Shown piece by piece: positions 37,801 to 49,249 of a stretch of DNA of 64,000 nt. Both the position numbers and the translations under genes were made by a program. The stretch lies in NCBI RefSeq assembly GCF_037975245.1, contig NC_092568.1:20615001-20679000 (forward strand). Direction: 5' to 3'. Under the pieces are notes generated by a model that saw only the letters and a program-made list of their open reading frames with translations, was not told where the DNA came from and did no database searches. Numbering within the stretch: the first letter of the stretch is position 1; every line of letters begins with the position of its first letter. This DNA comes from Apostichopus japonicus. Taxonomy: Eukaryota > Echinodermata > Holothuroidea > Aspidochirotida > Stichopodidae.

Positions 37801-40800
37801 TGCAGCTAATACTATCAATACAAGTGATGTGAAGCAAGACATGAAAAGTACAGAACCAAAGAAAAAAAAAAAAAATTAACAAATAACAAATTGGCCCAAC
37901 TATAAATATTCATCAGGATATATAAATATTCATTGCATCTCTAAACATTACACCTTTTCACCTCAGTTAAGCTTTATTGTATGGGAATATCCGGTGGAAA
38001 GTACATTTCCATGAACAAAAGAACACACTTCCTCCTATATATCCTTAAAACAAAGAAGAACATTTCCTATAGATATGTCCTCATGAGGGAATGGATAATC
38101 GGGTGCAGAAGATTACAATCACTTACTGTGTCTTTTTACTTGTATTCGGTCTATACAATAGCTGTTTGACCTCTCTGACCACAACGGCATTCATCCTTGG
38201 ATGATTTTTCACTGAAAGTGAAAAATAAACAAAGAAACAAGAAATCTTCAGCACACATGATCTCGACACATTACTGTTTTCAGCGCCACCACCACCCACT
38301 CTGACCGCAACTTGATATGACCAAGTTTTCCATCAGGTCAACAATCACAAGACTTTTCTTCACTGGAGTGTAAAACAAGTCTGGATGTGACAACATGGGG
38401 TGCAAGAACAGACACCATCCTTTACTAAAAGAATATACCTTCCTATTCACCAAATCTTTTAGCTTATGCAGTAGAAAAAATTGTCGGTATAATCTCAACA
38501 ATCCTTTCAAGAATTTGCAGCAAATTTTTGGCCGGTGGTTCCATTCGCATTTATCATAATAGTGGATATAGTTTGCTTCGCTTCTCATTATACCACTGGA
38601 TATCATGCCCTTGGAACAGCACGTGACCCTGGACCCTGACCAAAAATCAGGCTTCAATCCTTTCCCGTGGTTCATGATTGCTTACTACCAGGCCCGATAT
38701 TCCTAGAACGACTTTGGAACCCCTGGGTGATGATATCAAATGTCAGATGATGATGTCACATTATTTTTTAACTTAAACGAGCAGAGAGAAGTTTCTACCA
38801 GAGTCGTAACTGCCACAAGTTACTCGTTCTCCGAAATGAGAAGACTTGAGAACATTTTTGTGACTTATTTCAATGTATAGAGATTGTACGGTGACTTGAG
38901 TCAGGAAAATAACTGGAGGTGACTCGACTGGAACCACAGAAAAAAGTGACTTGTTTACAACTCTGGGTTTCTCGATAGCAGATAGAAGCATAACATTCAG
39001 TATACAGAAAAAGCTAATGTCTTACCCAGACTTTTCAGCCAGTGAACTACTCTTGTTGCCACCTTGTAGTCAGGATCACCAAGTTTGTTGACAAGCAAAG
39101 AGAGAATTTTCTACGGAGAAGGAGAGGCAGAGAAAACCGATACAAAATACTGTACGTCCAACATGCTTGTCTTTGTCGTCAAATACTAACAACACAACAA
39201 GCACAGCCAAGTATTATTTATATATCCTTTGGCAATCAGGAGATAATTCCTGCACGGTGGCACCGCAAAAAAATCAGCTAAATGTTGGATTCAAAGAATA
39301 AACTAATATACATACAAATACATAATATACACACAGCTGTGATTATTTGCACCTCGTCTGTAGCCAAAGTAGCAGCACACAGCAGAAACAAATTTCTTGT
39401 TCAGAAATAATTGCATCAGTTTATAAATTGAATAAGATTAATTTCATAGCAGCAAGTTATACTGTAACAAAACTGGTGCTCTTCAGTTTACGTCAGCCGA
39501 CAATTTCTGTATGATAATTTAAAATCCGCGTTTTGGAACGCTTTAGTGTCACGACAAAAGGAAAATGCAATCCTAACACACTGCATGAACCTGTTCCAGT
39601 TTTTTCACATCTATGTAAGGAAAATAAATGGAATTGTCACTGATATGTACACACCGTGTTCCTCTTTGATGCTGTCATCATTGGCGCATGCTTTGTACGT
39701 GTGTCCCTTGAAGCCAAAACCAACCCTGATTTCTGCTCTGTAAGTTTGACAACAGATGACCAGCATTGGTCTGACCTCTAACTTATATAATATCTACTTG
39801 TCAACACTGATGATAATCTTGAACTTACCTGTTCCAGTTCGGGTCTGTTGACCAGTAACTCGTACATCGTGGTGATTGCCTGGATTTTAACAGCAGCCAA
39901 TGTGTCTACAGCTAGATTCTATACAAGACATAATAATAAAAAATATGAATCTGAGGAATATAATGTCTTTTGAGATTTGTATTCACGGCAATCTAACTAA
40001 GTTACCCAAAATCAATATACCAACCAACTAAGTTGTCAAATCTATCTTTTTCTAGACAGAAACTATTTGCTTCTTTGCAAAGAAGCTTCGATCCGACTTT
40101 AAAAAATGGGTTGGATAAGAAAGCCTCACAGTAAGATTTTGTCATGAGATCCAAACAGAAGTTACTGTCATTAAAGATAGGTCAAATGAAACACACATTG
40201 TCCTTGAATATAAACCAAAGCCAAACTGCCAATGGTATAAAGCTTCAAATGATGAACCAAATTGAGGAACACATGTAAAAATTTGAAACAATAAATAAAA
40301 AAAACAAAAAATTTATACCTGCTGTATGTTTACAAAATCTTCATATTTGTTCTTGAGCTGACCCTCGTAGTACCACAGCAGGAGACGTCGATTACGATCG
40401 GTCTTGGACATTGAGACAAGTTCATCGAAACCGTGCTGAAAATAGACAAACATTTCAAGCTTTATTCTTTTCTTGAAATTTTGACTAACCCACAAATCTC
40501 TTTCATCTCTGTGTTACATCACTTGACTACAATGCAACACGGTCAAACAAGACAAAGGAAAGAGCGTTGCATGCAAGATGCAAAACTAGATGGTTTGTAT
40601 TTGCAAAGAATGTCTCCTAATGGATTTTAACAGTAAACTTTACAAGGGGAGGGGTGGGAGGGGGGGATGGCCATGCCTTCTCACCTTCATTTTCAGTCAG
40701 GGGTAAAATATCCAGTCAAAGACTGTTTAACATTCAGTTGGGTAAGAAGCCCCACCAGAACCTGTTAAAGCCCCTAATGTAATCAGTTTCGGATATTTCA

Positions 40801-43800
40801 AATTTATCTCTGACCCCTACCTTTGAAATCCTTTGTAACATACTTGAAAGATAAACATACACACATAGCATAGGTCATCCTTCACATTACAAGCATATGC
40901 ACCTAGCCTAGCATTAATTTACATACTTTAAAATTCCAGGAAGAAGTTACATTTGTCATAAACTGGTCATTTCTCTATGCTCTATGCATTTCTCTATGCT
41001 TACAGTATGTACTATGTCTATTGTGGCATATTCGTCATACAGGATGTATATATGTCACTATATACTCCATAGTTGGTATTCTTAGGGTGAAAACACAACC
41101 TGGAAGTAGTCTAAGCTTGAAGAATTTCTAAAAAAATCTTCACCGAGGTGTCACCAAACACCTTGGTTCGTCAAACAGGGGAGGGGATGGAGGAGGGGAG
41201 GAAGATGTGGAGGGGAGGGAAGGGAGGGGAGGGAGAAGGGGGAGTGGATTGAGACCCATCACAAGGGTAATTTTGTCTCTTCCAGACTACTAACACATCA
41301 ATGATAATACCCTTAAAAGTTTGAAACAAACTTCCATGTCTGTAATAAGTATCTGTTTACCTTTTCAAATCTTCTCAGTTTTCTCTGCTTAGGGAGCAGA
41401 TCTTCCAGGAAGAGATGCTTGAGGGCGTCCACTGCCAATCCTGCCTCTCGTCGCCCTTTCTTCTTCCCCATCGCCAGGAGCTGCTCTAGGTACTGGAGGG
41501 TATGGACTGGAGCTTCTTGGATCTGCATTCCCAAAGCTGCAACCTTGTCAGCTAGGACACCAGAGGAAACTACGGTCTTCATCCACTCGGCATGGCTTTT
41601 TTCTTCTCTTAAACATTCTGAGTAAACCGATAGAGAAATCGATATTTAACCTGAAAACTGTTTAGCGTATTTGATAAAAGGTTATCCACCAAACGTACAA
41701 GAGATGATTTAGGCCTGTGACAAATTTTCTGCAGCTCGCAAGAAAAGTTAATGCTCACACCTGATTTATGCAGACACAGAGTGGATGATGTCCATTATTC
41801 TGAAATGCAATGCATGATCAGACTTTCATACCAAATCTATTTTGGTTACCTAAAGCTTCTTTTCCTTGACGATGACAAGACAAGTAAAACCCTGATATGA
41901 CAAAAATGAAAATCAAAGTCTGCTTTAGCATTGATCAAGAAAGTTTTGGTGAAATGCTCACAAAATATCTTACCTTTTTCATAAATGCTGACCTCCTTTT
42001 CGTAGAGCTTCTTTGCAAGGTCGGCATATCTGGATACCGTGGTATCATCTGAGGGTTCCTTCATTTCACTCCCTGCAGTGAGCTGTGCAAATGCGGGTGA
42101 AATTATAACATATTTACAAAGTTTTATCGCAGCTTTATCACAGTAAAAATTCACTTCCTGCAGTGTGCTGTGCAAATGGGAGTGAAATTATTACATTTAA
42201 AATTTTTTATCGCAGTTTTATTAAAGTAAAAAAGAATGAATGAAAGTTGATCTAAAATCACAACTTCGAAATGAATGGAACGTATGAAACCGAAAAAAAA
42301 GACGTCATGTAAAACGGACGATTTCTACAACAGAGAGGATAATAACATAATTCCACATTCGACAGAGAGGATAATAACATAATTCCACATTCTTCAATGC
42401 AGGTGAATTTAAATTTCAGGGATCTTTTATATCTTACAGTCTTCCACATTGGATCTGACCTTTTATTAAACTGGATGACTGTTTTAAAAACAGGGATCAA
42501 TGTCAGCTTCACATGATAGATCTACAGCAAAAGTATGCATAACTTCATGCGCCAAAGTGAACTTACATTATTATTACTTTGCTTTGGAAGCTATGGATCC
42601 TCTGAAGTGATACTGCAGATCTTGGTCAGAGAGTCAAACATGTATTTATATATTTTAGCATGTATGTATTTATGTGTAAGGAGTGTTAGCTCAGTGGTTA
42701 ACGCCGGCGCCTTTCAATCATAAGGTCCCGAGTTCGAGTCACTCCAAGATTAATGTATGTTGTCTAGTTACAAAGTTGTTGACTGTTGACAATTGATAAT
42801 CATGGACGTTAAATATGAATCTAAGAGACAGACTTCGGTCAGCTTGCGGCTTTGATAAGCCAATGAGTTCCTGCTTGCAGGAGGATCTAATATACATACA
42901 AACATTAAACAGGAAACTCTCATTCAATCCACACTGAAACGCCTGTTTCTTTCTCTCTTTCTACAGATTGTACAGAATCTTATTTTTTGTCAAAGCAAGT
43001 TAATCAGATTGCACATGGAGAAGATACTCTAACATTCAAAGGGGAAACTTGTGACAATTAAGATATTTAGGTATTCATCATTTTTGTGTCAATCATTATG
43101 TTCACAAGTTTTCATGGTGTCATACTATGAAGTCAGTACTATCAAAAGCTGCTGTCTTCACTGCACTTTGGCACCATCAAGTGATGCTTTTCTTATCTAA
43201 GTCCATTTAACAGCAGCAACAAATGAAAAGATCTCTGATACTGTACAAGAATGAATGTTTTAAGTCTTAACTGATTTCATACTTCACCATGTTTATTAAG
43301 TAGTACAGTACATACTTTTTATATTATTGAAGAGAAGTTTACAAAAGGAAACAAAAGTTGTCTGTGTGTTATTGTATTAGACTTTAAGATTGAAGCTATG
43401 TTTAGTACTGTACATAGTGTAAGATGCTTTCTGTTTTATTTAGTTAACAATAGCAATTGAATTCTGTATTCTTTCATATCACACAGGAAACTTGGGTTTT
43501 TCTAGGTCATGATATTTAAATATATATTAAAAAAAAAAATGAACAAAAGACTTTGCATTTATAAGTGACTTACTTCAAATTCAAACCACTTTCCTGTCAG
43601 CTGGATGATACATCTTGAGGGAAGAGCTGATGAACTTGAAATCTCTTCATCTTGGACAGGATTTTCTACCACTAACTTCTGATTAATGACACTAGCCTGC
43701 TGAATAGGCTGCTGCTGCTGCTGTGTCTTTTTTTCTTTTACTCCTTTTTTAGCCTTTAACTTTGCTGTAAAGGTTCCATCGCCAGCCTTTGCATCTCCAC

Positions 43801-45441
43801 CTAGTTGGGATACTTTCTTCTTTTTCTTTGACTTGTCAAGCTTGTTCCTCTTGGATGTTAATGAAACACCTTCAACACCATGATCGTAATCATCACCACC
43901 TTCATCATCTCCCGCCTGATATTCATCGTCCCCTTCATCTCCAGACATGCTGAATAAAAAATAACAAGTCACAGATGAAGACATTTTTAAGAAGAGGTTG
44001 GCAATTAAGTTTCATTTCGCTGTCATTACTTAGCTGAACCTGCGTGCTGGTCGACACCCTAACAAAATTCGCATCCTCATGCAAACAGTGGTTCTTCGAC
44101 AGGAAGAGAATTTGTTTCTTTCAATTCAGCTAAAGGAGACAAAACCAGGACAATATGGGAAAGTAGTTCAAGGAGGTGCAATCTCAAACTGCAACATGTT
44201 ACATTAATCTCATTTCCACATTGTTCCTTGCTTATAGTTCAAATTTCTAGAAACAACTAAACAATGTGAAAGGTTTGCATACTATTGCTTTTAAAGGGAA
44301 AAGCAACTGGCGACTTGAGCCCAAGGGTACATGTAGTTTCAATTAGTATCTCTTCCAGAATATAATCTCCTTTAAATCTTCTTCTTTTAGGGTAAAAGCC
44401 TGAATCATTGACCCACGTAGGGTAACTTACCCTTGATCTTCATATTTATCAAGTCCAAGCTTTTTGATGAAATTTTCAATTTCTTGATTATCAACATCTC
44501 CCATCTCTTCACCCTCTTCATCTCTTATATTAATGCCAATATCATCGTCATTATGGTCATCACTATCCAAAAATCTAATTTTCTTGCCTTCTTTCAGCTC
44601 TTTCTGCAAAAAAAATTGATGAAACTGTCAATTCATTATGTTAGATGAATGTACTTTTGAATAACTTTAAGCATTTTACAAAACCAACATGAGCAATCAG
44701 TGTTTTTACAACACATTTTAGAGACAAGCCTGAGCACAGGTAGTCCATTGAGGAATAACACAAAACACAATTATTCTAGCCAACAACACACTTTAAATCT
44801 TGTTGGAAAGTAAAGAATCACAATTCATAATGCCAGAAGTTTAATATTATTTTACATTCTGCATACAACATGATATTTCATTTCGCCCAGCAGAAAGAAC
44901 ATTTACCATTCATGTCTAGTTCTAAGATAAGTAACACAACATTTTCTTATTCACCAGACAACCAAACACACAGAACTTGAATCAGTCCTTCATTATGCAT
45001 GTTTGTCTACTGGAAGAATATGAAGTATTTTCTTATTCACTTTGCAACCATGAATGATGCAAATCCTTATTCCCCCACATTGGGGTAAATAGACAGAACA
45101 AAATCAGAAACTGCTTGCCAAAAACGTTTGAAAGACATCCTTGGACATATAGAACATGATTTTCCCTCATTTCCTTCTTTTACACGATATTGATTAATAG
45201 GCCTATGTTAGTGGAATGCATATAATTATGTGGGAGTTTGCGGAAAAACTCGTGGAACTGAACCTTGTATCGTAATACTATCCATTAGTTAAGTTAGGCC
45301 TAGCCTAGGCTATTTCTCAATTCAACGTGAACGAAAACAAAAAATCACCACGTCTTCCGCGCTAACAAAATCTGATAATTGGTTGCTTTTAACATCTTTG
45401 GGTTCAGACGTCGGCTTCTTTCGCTTCCTTCTTCTCTCCAT
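19039..45441 (-). CDS. CEBPZ: CEBPZ (Noc1/Mak21-family ribosome biogenesis factor), complete, 24 exons
   Basis: Minus-strand exons: 45349-45441, 44431-44603, 43574-43949, 41974-42082, 41361-41617, 40319-40435, 39829-39918, 39026-39110, 38127-38211, 34633-34729, 33366-33459, 32321-32435, 30988-31129, 29228-29359, 27329-27449, 26367-26449, 25384-25543, 24670-24784, 23881-24020, 22444-22591, 21861-22084, 20372-20526, 19664-19745, 19039-19193. They sum to 3348 nt (1115 aa; human CEBPZ is 1054 aa). Hallmarks: KWFEFE, RRLLLWYYEGQLK, LVNKLGDP, ICFLNQ, MLSALLTGVNRAYPFS, YRKLLDPGL, QAMFLNLIF, PPFICGALFMISE (CBF/Mak21 domain, about residues 500-650), NPLDDFTIMKFLNRFVYKNP, long acidic runs (about 850-985), a Lys-rich stretch and the RDTKSII tail. 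The family acts with Noc2 in nucleolar 60S subunit maturation. The least certain points are the exon 1 donor (two GTG options three bases apart) and the exon 4 acceptor. Exon 3 encodes a short polyglutamine from CAG repeats. A CCAAT box lies 7 bases before the ATG. Introns are long and repeat-filled; no nested gene was found. Confidence 0.94.
21040..21482. repeat. 146-bp tandem repeat, three copies
   Basis: TATCTCAAGAAGG recurs at 21051, 21197 and 21343, a regular 146-base spacing. Each unit continues with a GTACCACATT block and a GGTCATTTGGGGTCA-like block. Copies are clearly diverged. It lies in CEBPZ intron 21. Confidence 0.9.
22805..22860. repeat. AT microsatellite in CEBPZ intron 19-20 region
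   Basis: An (AT)n tract sits within a broader block (22700-23160) where GTGACATA/TCAACATCTTTCTATATG-like phrases recur about every 70 bases. That wider pattern is a diverged satellite-like array in CEBPZ intron 19. Confidence 0.7.
27935..28680. repeat. 115-bp minisatellite, about 6.5 copies
   Basis: A unit containing CATACTATCTTAG, TGATTCCATATCTTATAGTA and TTTGGTTGCATCTCAGAAAC repeats at a 115-base spacing. Because 115 is not a multiple of three, the frame shifts between units, giving staggered look-alike ORFs (28225, 28340 and 28455, each 67 codons). They are not genes. It lies in CEBPZ intron 14. Confidence 0.95.
29466..29855. repeat. About 40-bp minisatellite, ten copies
   Basis: The unit AGGCTAGGCTAAGGGGCTGG followed by TGAGGCTCAATGAAATCT repeats about ten times with one-base length changes in the G run. 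It lies in CEBPZ intron 13, about 100 bases upstream of exon 14. Confidence 0.95.
30503..30870 (+). mobile_element. TTAA-flanked MITE (piggyBac-like), copy 2
   Basis: It is the same element as 9040-9407 and also 368 bp, with TTAA at 30503-30506 and 30867-30870. Internal landmarks GACTCGCGCAAAAAGAAACG and ATCACGTTTCATTACTGTCT are conserved. It lies in CEBPZ intron 13. Confidence 0.85.
32123..32331. repeat. 106-bp tandem duplication spanning the CEBPZ exon 12 donor
   Basis: ATGAAACAAAATGCAGCTGT begins both copies, at 32123 and 32229. The proximal copy includes the last bases of exon 12 (GCTTCCAG) and its live donor (GTAAAG). In the distal copy the matching site reads GACGAT, so the duplicated donor has lost its GT. 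Confidence 0.85.
33795..34115 (-). repeat. tRNA-derived SINE, family 2, copy 2
   Basis: It is a second copy of the 14285-14590 element, in CEBPZ intron 10, in the same orientation as the gene. The B-box region is tandemly duplicated (GGTTCGATACC then GGTTCGATTCC on the minus strand). The tail is an ATT-rich run near 33795. Confidence 0.8.
34447..34563. repeat. 39-bp repeat, three copies
   Basis: ACCCAACGCCCCTGGATTTT followed by TGTGAATAAATTACGGGTC repeats three times with few changes, about 70 bases inside CEBPZ intron 10 from the exon 10 donor. The 39-base period keeps a plus-strand frame open (12-13 residue repeats), but there is no gene context for it. Confidence 0.85.
35254..36475. repeat. 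Segmental duplication block A, copy 1
   Basis: About 1.22 kb, essentially identical to 36841-38061 apart from the length of an A run. It lies in CEBPZ intron 9. The ORFs inside (for example 71 codons at 35569-35784 and 66 at 35921-36121, minus) are duplicated exactly in the second copy and match no family I recognise. Confidence 0.93.
36485..36840. repeat. Segmental duplication block B, extra copy
   Basis: About 355 bases identical to 39468-39824. Here block B directly joins blocks A and A'. In the other copy it lies between CEBPZ exons 8 and 7 and stops a few bases short of the exon 7 donor. A 5-base filler (GGAAG) lies at the A-B junction. Confidence 0.93.
36841..38061. repeat. Segmental duplication block A, copy 2
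   Basis: Second copy of block A. It ends about 65 bases from CEBPZ exon 9, whereas copy 1 is followed immediately by block B. The B-to-A junction shares two bases (AC) with both sources. Confidence 0.93.
39468..39824. repeat. Segmental duplication block B, resident copy
   Basis: It is the resident copy of block B, in CEBPZ intron 7, ending four bases before the exon 7 donor. Its 65-codon ORF (39546-39743) is the truncated form of the 121-codon ORF of the other copy. Neither looks like a real gene. Confidence 0.9.
41170..41255 (+). repeat. G-rich purine tract
   Basis: About 80 bases, almost all purine, with many G3-G5 runs (GGGGAGGGGATGGAGGAGGG and similar). This suits G-quadruplex or triplex formation on the plus strand, which is the template strand of CEBPZ. 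Just downstream (41250-41290), GAGACCCATCACAAGGGT and TTTTGTCTCTTCCAG resemble the start of duplication block A, so a short dispersed repeat is shared. Confidence 0.7.
42065..42234. repeat. 85-bp tandem duplication over the CEBPZ exon 4 acceptor
   Basis: TTCACTCCCTGCAGTGAGCT at 42065 recurs diverged at 42150. The duplicated unit includes the first 18 bases of exon 4 and its acceptor, so a second acceptor-like site lies 85 bases upstream in the gene. Using that site would shift the frame and reach a stop quickly. Confidence 0.8.
42679..42899 (+). repeat. tRNA-derived SINE, family 1, copy 2
   Basis: It is a close relative of 3646-3872, in CEBPZ intron 3 and antisense to it. A-box region TTAGCTCAGTGGTTAACGC, B-box region AGTTCGAGTCAC, then the shared body and an ATACATAC tail. 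The A-box is closer to a tRNA consensus than in copy 1. Confidence 0.85.
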
Positions 45442-45653
45442 GAGGTTATTGGTTGCTGCCGTTCGATATACGATAAAAAATCCTACAAACGGAAAGACTT
45501 GGGTTCTGAACTAGATGCCGACGACCATAGTTTGGGCATTCGCACATGGACGTGGTAGCTATCATATAATATTTCCCCCTCTCTTTCGTTTGCCAAGGTT
45601 AACCATGAGCAATACCAAAATAAGTGAAATCAGTGATCGCGGGAAAGAAAATG

Positions 45654-46425
45654 CAAGGGCGTAGGAACCGGGGGGCTGGGGGCGCCAGCCCCCCAGTGAA
45701 AAATATGGGGGGGGGGGGTCGGAATTATCATTCCGCCCCCCGCTTCGCAAGTCAGAAAACCCCTTTTTCATTTCTCAATAAATGATAATTAAAAAAAAAT
45801 CACATTTGGACCACCAAATTGCATCTAAGGCCAGGTGAAAATGCAAAATTATTTACAAAATGGAGTGGGTGTTGAAGTGTGCTATATTACACCAAATTGC
45901 ATCTGAGGCCACCTGGAAATGAAAAAAAAATTAGACCCCTCCCCAGGCCGGCCATCAGTCTCCAGCCCCCCCCCCCAGTGGCGGAGCTAGGGGTATTGGT
46001 CAGGAGGGGCGAGAGCTGTAGGGGCGCTTTCGATACTCTCTAAGCGAAGCGCCACCACAGGTTGGCGCGTAGCGTACAGAAATTTTGTGGGTAAAGATAC
46101 GCCCTAGATCGCCGGAAATGACCCTTTCCGGGCCTGGCTAATTTGCATATAAACGAAGAATAAATAGGTGTCATCGCAAAATTACACCAACAAAATGTGA
46201 AAAATGTCAATAGCTAGATGAGAGCGCAATAAAAAAGTCAATAATCGCGAATAAGTAAAGGTGGTAAAGAGCTGAAAAGGGCGCCAGCAGTTCATTTGAT
46301 TCCGTCAGGGGGGGGCATACGCCCCCTGACTGTATGGACGCCCCGCCACTGCCTCCCCCCCGACGCTCCGCCACTGCCTCCCCCCCCCCCCCCCCCCCAC
46401 TCAAAAGTACCTTCCTACGCCACTG
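45654..46425. mobile_element. hAT-type non-autonomous element with 8-bp target duplication, hosting a nested element
   Basis: The 8-base sequence AGAAAATG flanks it exactly at 45646-45653 and 46426-46433. The ends are inverted (CAAGGGCGTAGGAACC and, from the right, CAGTGGCGTAGGAAGGTAC). An 8-bp target duplication with CA-starting terminal repeats is typical of hAT elements. The centre is interrupted by a second element (45976-46351). No transposase frame is present. Confidence 0.85.
45976..46351 (-). mobile_element. Nested CAGTGGCGG-ended element, copy 1
   Basis: This 376-bp element has inverted termini CAGTGGCGGAGC and CAGTGGCGGGGC. It is related along its length, in opposite orientation, to 58053-58448. 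It sits in a C-rich stretch of the host element, which hides any target duplication. Confidence 0.8.
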
Positions 46426-47937
46426 AGAAAATGGAATAGTTTTAAGTTTATAGGTTTTAAAAGGGAAAGCAATGAGCCATCTTCTCTTCTCCTATAGCAT
46501 TAAACAAAAACATCGTTGTAGGTAATTTGTTTTTGCTAACTTAAGCTGTCGTTAAGGGGGAAAAATGCTCAGCCCGTCAACAATGCATAATGCATAATTA
46601 AAACTCCACCCATTATGCATTCACTCTCTACGGTCTAAACAATCTTTTCTTCACTGACGGTACTCAGTATTGTGTAGTAAATAAAATGATGTGATCATTT
46701 ACTGTGAACAGTACAAAAACGATTATAGAGTAAAGGGATCGGTTAGTTGGTGTTTACAATTGAATGAATAATGGAGCTTTAATCTTGAACATAAGCTTTG
46801 ATGGAGTCGTATAACGTAATTGTCCCTTCAATATATTATACATTTCGACGATTTTTTTCGTTTTTGAACATTTTTCACTATTAATTCAGCTTCAACTTTG
46901 AAAAGCTTTCTTATTATGGTAAATAATCTTCAGTAAAAAAAATTGATGTAGGACACGGTCGCTTATTTTTCGCGTATGCATGTGTTTTCACTTCGATCGA
47001 TGTTTTATGCCTGATTAAAATCATAATCACTACTTGGGAAAGTTGAGACGAGCAACAGAGTTGCAAGTTTGGTATAAAATGCTCTACCCCAACCCATGCT
47101 GCCCATTCTCCCCACACCGTTTGAAGATGCATCCTCTCCCAAACCTTACAAACTAGGAATGCATTCCACTGCATAACTCGATCATCATTCTCCTTGAGCC
47201 TTTGCAAATTGAACGGTATGTTACCACATTAACGTTTTATTAACTACTACCATGGGCAGGCCTAGGTATCAGCAATTACACAAGGAATAAGATTCGTACC
47301 AGCCTGTTCGGAAAGAGTCCCAACCGTAGCCAGTTTCATTTCAACCCCCCCCCCCTCCCCACCAACCCTCAGCCATCCACTGCTTGATGTAAGCATCCTA
47401 AGCGGATGTCAACCATGGGAATTGTGGATCATACTTCCCTTCCCAACAGGAGGGAAGCCATCATTCACAATACTGTTGGGGAGGAGAGGGGAACCATAGG
47501 TTTATTTTTGCATCTTCCTCATTGCATGAAAAATGTATTTTGTTAATCTGAGACATGCTCTTCATTGGGTCCGAAGCATTGAAGAGTCCATTTGCCAGAG
47601 AAGTTATTTCAGAGTCACATAACGCAATGATGTACTATTTGACAAGTTGATAGCGTGATGCTTATCCAGTGCTCTGCGATTCTAGCGGGTTGGGAAATTA
47701 ATCACGAAAGCTTCAATGTTTGAGAGCAGGTGGTGAGTAAGATCATAACATACTGAAAGCTAACAACTTAATAATAATTTATCGGATCAGCCCATCCATG
47801 GCAGTACTATACTACAGCCAAGGGTTTGCGGTGCTAAACTTTGGGGCCAAAATTGCTCTCCTATTAGGCAAAGTTAAACACAGACAGGAACAACAACACA
47901 GCAAACAGTGAAAGCAATTGGTAACAAAATAAACGTT

Positions 47938-47943
47938 TTTATT
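47938..47943 (-). terminator. Possible polyadenylation signal of YPEL5
   Basis: AATAAA on the minus strand 2.7 kb after the YPEL5 stop. A long 3' UTR is plausible for this gene, but nearer weak signals could be used instead. Confidence 0.3.
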
Positions 47944-49249
47944 ATACATCAGGAACACTTTTATGGTCATCTTCTCTCAATAAAAGAAAATACTTTATTA
48001 CTAACAATTCTCCATTATACCTGTCAGCGAATGACTACTCCCTCCCCCACCCCCCACAAAAAAAGGGAGAACAAGTAATGAGAAACTTTCTTTACAAAAT
48101 AGCTGTGCATAATAGCAATTACTTAATTCTTTTAAAGTAACTTTTCATATTTACATATATACACACATGTTTCTGATGTAATTTTACATCACATAATCAT
48201 TCACCTAAACATAATAAAGTAAACAATTCCATTAATATTTAGCATATACAGACATGGACTCAAGTAAGTTTAGTATATTCTTGGGGGGGGGGGGTTTGTG
48301 GGGGAGGTACATGTATAGAAAAGGAAAGAGGGAAAGCGGAGTGAAGTGCCATATTTACAGATGTCAAGTCACGACCTTCAACCTCTTTTGTAGAAGACGA
48401 CAAATTTGCAAATATCAGAGCCTTAATAATTGAAATCTACAATAGTCATTCAACTTAAGAGGGTACTTCACTGCGAGATCTTTCATTAGGTTTAGTAAAT
48501 TGTTAACCCTGAAACCCACCTACCCCCCACTGCCTCTTACCCCTGACTTCCTAAAATGGTTTATAATTATGAATTGTAGATACTATGGATATAGACCTGC
48601 TCTTCAACTAATTAAAGGTCTCAAGGCCTTAGGTCGGGGCTGCAAAAACCCATTCTGCTTCGAAAACTATCACCAGTAAGTCTTAGCAGAGGATGCAAGT
48701 CACTATGCATATATGTGACATCACTTGCAAAACATTTCAGAAGGGTCATTCCAGTCCTTCTAACTTTGGAGAAATTCTTGAACCATGAATACATAATACA
48801 GTCATCTCCTCAACCAACAGTACACAACAGACTGTTGATCTGGACACATTTAAAATCACTATAAGGCCCTGTTCTGTCTCTTATTGGATTTTAAATAAAC
48901 AAGTTTCCTTGCCACATATGTGGTAATCAACACCTGCTATGCCCTTTTACCAGGTCATTGATGATCCAGGTTAAATTTGAATGATACATTTTCATCCTTT
49001 CATCCACACACTGCCAAGTCCGGGGTCCCTATCTGCCAAAATCACAACAGAACGAGCATCCCCTTTACCCTAAACAACATATTTCTATGATCTGAACTGA
49101 ATAATAATTGCATTCAAACCACAATTGGGATGTATGGTAAAAGCACCCTACAAACATAACTCCACTCTCAACATGCTTTAACAGGGTCATATAGTTTTCA
49201 AAATCAACCAAACCTGAAGACTTTGCATTGGAAACAAGAGTATCAGTGA

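Noticed and set aside
38280-38675. 131-codon minus ORF
   Set aside because: It falls entirely in CEBPZ intron 8 with no recognisable domain, and the flanking exons join in phase without it.
42690-42745. Possible functional tRNA gene
   Set aside because: The A and B boxes are present but the acceptor stem does not close, and the SINE body follows directly; a second copy has the same structure.
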